Assembly: GCA_964250615.1 (NCBI GenBank)
Contig: CAXUGM010000013.1
DNA: 64,000 bases
Direction: 5' to 3' (one strand)
Origin: Blautia sp900556555
GTDB taxonomy: Bacteria > Bacillota > Clostridia > Lachnospirales > Lachnospiraceae
Below the pieces are notes generated by a model, which saw only the letters and a list, made by a program, of their open reading frames with translations, did no database searches and had not been told where the DNA came from. The translations under genes and the position numbers were made by a program. Each line of letters starts with the position of its first letter. Position 1 is the stretch's first letter. Below are positions 61,452 through 64,000 of the stretch, in pieces.

Positions 61452-62855
61452 ATGAAAAAAAGAGTAATGACAGTAATTTTAGCAGCATCCATGATTATGA
61501 GTTCCCTTGCAGGATGCGGAGGTGGAAAGACACTGGAAGAACAGAATGCATCCCAGGACAATGCAAGTGCAGAAACAGAAACGGATTCTAAAGAATTTTC
61601 TATGGCGGATGCGAAAGAAGTAGACGGGACAGAAATTTCTTTCTGGCATTCCATGGGAGGAGTAAATGGCCAGGCCATCGATACTTTGGTTGAAAAATTC
61701 AATTCTGAAAATGAATATGGAATTACAGTAAATGCCCAGTATCAGGGAGAATATGATGATTCTCTGAATAAGCTGAAAAGTGCACAGATTGGAAATATGG
61801 GAGCAGATCTGGTTCAGGTATATGAAATCGGAAGCCGTTTCATGATTGAATCAGGCTGGATTATTCCCATGCAGGAAATGATAGATGCAGATAAGTATGA
61901 TATGTCATCCATTGAGCCAAACCTGGCAGCGTATTATACCATTGATGATCAGCTGTATTCCATGCCTTTTAACTCTTCCACACCGATTATGTATTACAAC
62001 AAAGATATGTTTGAAAAAGCAGGAATCACAGAAGTTCCTGACAGTCTGGAAGCTATTGAGAAGGTAGGAGACCAGCTTCTTAACAAAGGTGGTGCAGGAG
62101 AAGTCATTTCTCTTGGGATTTACGGATGGTTTTTTGAACAGTTCATGGGAAAACAGGGACTGGACTATGCAAACAATGGAAATGGACGTACAGAAGCTGC
62201 TACAGCAGTAGCATTTGATGAAAATGGTGGTGCTGCAAATATTCTCACAGCATGGAAATCTCTCTATGACAAAGGATATGCACCGAATGTAGGAAAAGGC
62301 GGGGATGCCGGTCTTGCAGATTTCTCAGCAGGAAAGTCTGCTATTACTCTCGGCTCAACAGCTTCCCTGAAACAGATTTTACAAGATGTAAATGGTAAAT
62401 TTGAAGTAGGCACCGCATATTTTCCAAAGGTTCAGTCCTCAGATGAAGGAGGAGTATCCATCGGAGGTGCATCCTTGTGGGCGTTGAATAACGAAGATCC
62501 AAAGAAAGCACGAGCTACCTGGGAGTTTATTAAATTTCTGGTATCATCAGAATCTCAGGCATACTGGAATGCACAGACAGGATATTTCCCTGTAACAACA
62601 GATGCTCATGAAGAGCCGGTTTTCAAAGAAAATATTGAAAAGTATCCTCAGTTCCAGACAGCAATTGACCAGTTACATGATTCTTCACCTAAATATGTAG
62701 GGGCATTATTAAGCGTATTCCCGGAAGCAAGAGCAACCGTAGAATCCCAGATAGAAAGTCTGTTAAACGGAGACCAGGATGTGGATGAGACAGTATCTAA
62801 GCTGGCAGAATCTATTAACAAATCTATTGAAGAATATAACCTTGTGAATGAGTAA
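61452..62855 (+). CDS. ugpB: Substrate-binding lipoprotein UgpB
   Basis: 467 residues. Signal peptide MTVILAASMIMSSLAGC with lipobox LAGC, then a charged linker. The mature domain is of solute-binding family 1: SFWHSMGGVNGQAIDTLVEK, PFNSSTPIMYYNKDMFEKAG, GGASLWALNNEDPKKARA and YFPVTTDAHE. This order of motifs matches UgpB-like glycerol-3-phosphate or glycerophosphodiester binders better than maltose binders. AGGAG precedes the ATG. Operon position fits. Confidence 0.9.
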   Translation: MKKRVMTVILAASMIMSSLAGCGGGKTLEEQNASQDNASAETETDSKEFSMADAKEVDGTEISFWHSMGGVNGQAIDTLVEKFNSENEYGITVNAQYQGEYDDSLNKLKSAQIGNMGADLVQVYEIGSRFMIESGWIIPMQEMIDADKYDMSSIEPNLAAYYTIDDQLYSMPFNSSTPIMYYNKDMFEKAGITEVPDSLEAIEKVGDQLLNKGGAGEVISLGIYGWFFEQFMGKQGLDYANNGNGRTEAATAVAFDENGGAANILTAWKSLYDKGYAPNVGKGGDAGLADFSAGKSAITLGSTASLKQILQDVNGKFEVGTAYFPKVQSSDEGGVSIGGASLWALNNEDPKKARATWEFIKFLVSSESQAYWNAQTGYFPVTTDAHEEPVFKENIEKYPQFQTAIDQLHDSSPKYVGALLSVFPEARATVESQIESLLNGDQDVDETVSKLAESINKSIEEYNLVNE

Positions 62856-62947
62856 GAAGAATCCTGCGGTGGTAAAGGTGCAGAGGATGCAGTATAATAG
62901 ATAGAAATGAAAGTATGGCAATCTATCAAAAAGGAGGCAGAAATGCT

Positions 62948-63679
62948 ATGACGAAGATTTTTGCCCACAGAGGTGCAAGTGCCTATGCACCTGAGAACAC
63001 TGTGGAAGCATTTGCCCTGGCTATGGAGCAGGGGGCAGACGGCATTGAACTGGATGTGCAGATGACCAAGGATGGCCAGGTAGTGGTGATTCATGACGAA
63101 ATCATTGACCGGGTCAGTGATGGAACAGGTGCAGTTCGTGATTACACTCTGGAAGAACTGAAGAAATTCCACTTTTCCAATCATATGGAAAACTACGAAA
63201 ACGCGGTAATTCCTACATTAAAAGAAGTGCTGGATTTGATAAAACCAAGCAATATGTTGCTGAATATCGAGTTAAAAACAGGAATTTACTGGTATTCAAA
63301 TCTGGAAGAGAAAACCATGGAACTGGTAAAAGAAGCGGGAATGGAAGACAGGGTGATTTATTCTTCCTTTAATCACTACAGTATTAAAAAAATCCTAGAG
63401 TTAGATTCACATGCGGAATGTGCATTTCTCTACAGTGACGTTATCTTAAATGTGGATAAGTATGCGAAAAATGCCGGAGTATGTGGATTGCATCCAGCAG
63501 TATATCATTTGAAAATGGCAGAGTTTTTGAAAGAATACCAGGAAAGCGGACTGAAAGTCAGGGTATGGACAGTCAATAAAAAAGAAGATATGGAAAAGTT
63601 TATCAAAGCGGATTTAGAAGCAGTGATTACGAATTATCCAGACAAAGCCCTAGAAATACGGAAGTCTTTACAAAAGTAG
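62948..63679 (+). CDS. ugpQ: Glycerophosphodiester phosphodiesterase
   Basis: About 243 residues from ATG 62948, preceded by AAAGGAGG; an upstream in-frame ATG lies before that site. The TIM-barrel GDPD domain has the catalytic His and metal ligands in FAHRGASAYAPENTVEAF, GADGIELDVQMTKDGQVVV and IHDEIIDRVSDGTG. No signal peptide, so it cleaves imported glycerophosphodiesters to glycerol-3-phosphate and an alcohol. Follows the ugp transporter genes, completing a route for scavenging phospholipid head-group diesters. Confidence 0.93.
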   Translation: MTKIFAHRGASAYAPENTVEAFALAMEQGADGIELDVQMTKDGQVVVIHDEIIDRVSDGTGAVRDYTLEELKKFHFSNHMENYENAVIPTLKEVLDLIKPSNMLLNIELKTGIYWYSNLEEKTMELVKEAGMEDRVIYSSFNHYSIKKILELDSHAECAFLYSDVILNVDKYAKNAGVCGLHPAVYHLKMAEFLKEYQESGLKVRVWTVNKKEDMEKFIKADLEAVITNYPDKALEIRKSLQK

Positions 63680-63694
63680 TTTGGTTGAAATGTA

Positions 63695-63748
63695 AAACAG
63701 GCTGTGGCTAAAAGCTGTAAAATGTACAGTTTTTGTCACAGCCTGTTT
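63695..63748. terminator. Bidirectional terminator after ugpQ
   Basis: AAACAGGCTGTG (63695-63706) pairs perfectly with CACAGCCTGTTT (63737-63748), followed by T residues. Shared with the convergent MATE gene. Confidence 0.88.
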
Positions 63749-63749
63749 T

Positions 63750-64000
63750 TTAGTCTTCCTTTGGAAACTGGCGCATGGTTGTATAGTAGGCAGCAGCCAG
63801 AGGAATGCACGCACCAATCCATGCCAGTGGATTAGAAGCACAGGCACCTGCAAATCCAAGCCATCCGGTGAGCAGCAGTGCACCTACAGCCCGCATAATT
63901 AATTCCATTACACCGGCTACGGTAGGAAAGAGGCTTTTGCCAAGACCTTGCAGTGTGAAGCGGTAAATAAACAAGAGAGCCAGAACGGGATACATGCATC
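63750..64000 (-). CDS. MATE-family efflux transporter, C-terminal part only
   Basis: The window ends inside this gene; 83 codons of the 3' end are visible. RFTLQGLGKSLFPTVAGVME, two hydrophobic helices and CASNPLAWIGACIPLAAAYY correspond to the last helices of MATE pumps and resemble the end of the gene at 32532 (ALQGMGYGFVPMMGGVFE; SDPAAWIAALIPLIPYYF). Third MATE gene in the window. The full length cannot be judged. Confidence 0.8.
   Translation of the reverse strand, partial: CMYPVLALLFIYRFTLQGLGKSLFPTVAGVMELIMRAVGALLLTGWLGFAGACASNPLAWIGACIPLAAAYYTTMRQFPKED

Noticed and set aside
1..64000. CRISPR arrays, tRNA or rRNA genes, complete insertion sequences
   Set aside because: No regularly spaced repeats, cloverleaf-type genes, rRNA motifs or transposase frames were recognised in any intergenic region.

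Overview
The window reads as a chromosome segment of a low-to-mid GC, Gram-positive gut anaerobe, most likely a Lachnospiraceae (Blautia/Ruminococcus-type Clostridia). Clues are the strong AGGAGG-type ribosome binding sites, the many MATE pumps, YesMN-type two-component systems, sugar ABC operons without their own ATPase, an anaerobic siroheme sulfite reductase, xylan-degrading hydrolases and fragments of integrative-element genes. The genus cannot be fixed from the sequence alone. I saw no rRNA, tRNA, CRISPR array or complete insertion sequence.

Layout. 1-1300: element debris (a DUF6462-like fragment) and a RelB/RelE-type toxin-antitoxin pair. 1301-6470: OmpR response regulator, histidine kinase, ABC ATPase and FtsX-type permease, an antimicrobial-peptide-sensing style module. 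6470-7680: debris (broken AraC regulator, FHA fragment). 7678-16230: arabinoxylan locus with a divergent AraC regulator, then GH39 beta-xylosidase, GH43, a carboxylesterase fused to a wrecked SGNH esterase, and GH51 arabinofuranosidase. 16270-17842: Fic fragment and intact Fic gene between short direct repeats. 18104-19125: methyltransferase and peptide-deformylase-like protein. 19167-20638: guanine riboswitch and guanine deaminase. 20836-23915: GNAT, a small conserved protein and a collapsed ABC transporter. 24151-27869: cyclic-di-GMP phosphodiesterase and diguanylate cyclase. 27873-31504: LysR regulator divergent from a CoA-disulfide-reductase/rhodanese flavoprotein and a sulfite reductase. 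31645-33866: HD protein and MATE pump.

33893-38751 (minus strand): dTDP-L-rhamnose genes rmlA-B-D-C, preceded by a MerR-methyltransferase fusion; the rmlA promoter carries a textbook MerR operator in a 19-bp spacer. 39014-40093: YhcG-type PDDEXK nuclease. 40205-49301: YesN/YesM system divergent from an ABC sugar operon holding two solute-binding lipoproteins, two permeases and a GH172 (DUF2961) hydrolase. 49463-51301: glmS. 51345-56691 (minus): cell-surface polysaccharide O-acetylation genes (DHHW, MBOAT, DUF4358, SGNH) and a polysaccharide deacetylase. 56891-58282: MATE pump. 58452-63679: ugpC-A-E-B plus glycerophosphodiesterase. 63750-end: 3' end of another MATE gene.

How it fits together. 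The window mixes plant-polysaccharide use, cell-envelope polysaccharide synthesis and decoration (rhamnose, glucosamine-6-phosphate, O-acetylation, deacetylation) and purine, phosphate-ester and sulfur scavenging. The clearest regulatory logic is a guanine aptamer whose stems overlap a terminator, so guanine should switch ON its own deaminase. The next is a MerR-methyltransferase protein beside a MerR-type rmlA promoter. Several genes carry internal deletions or frameshifts, pointing to recent small-scale decay.
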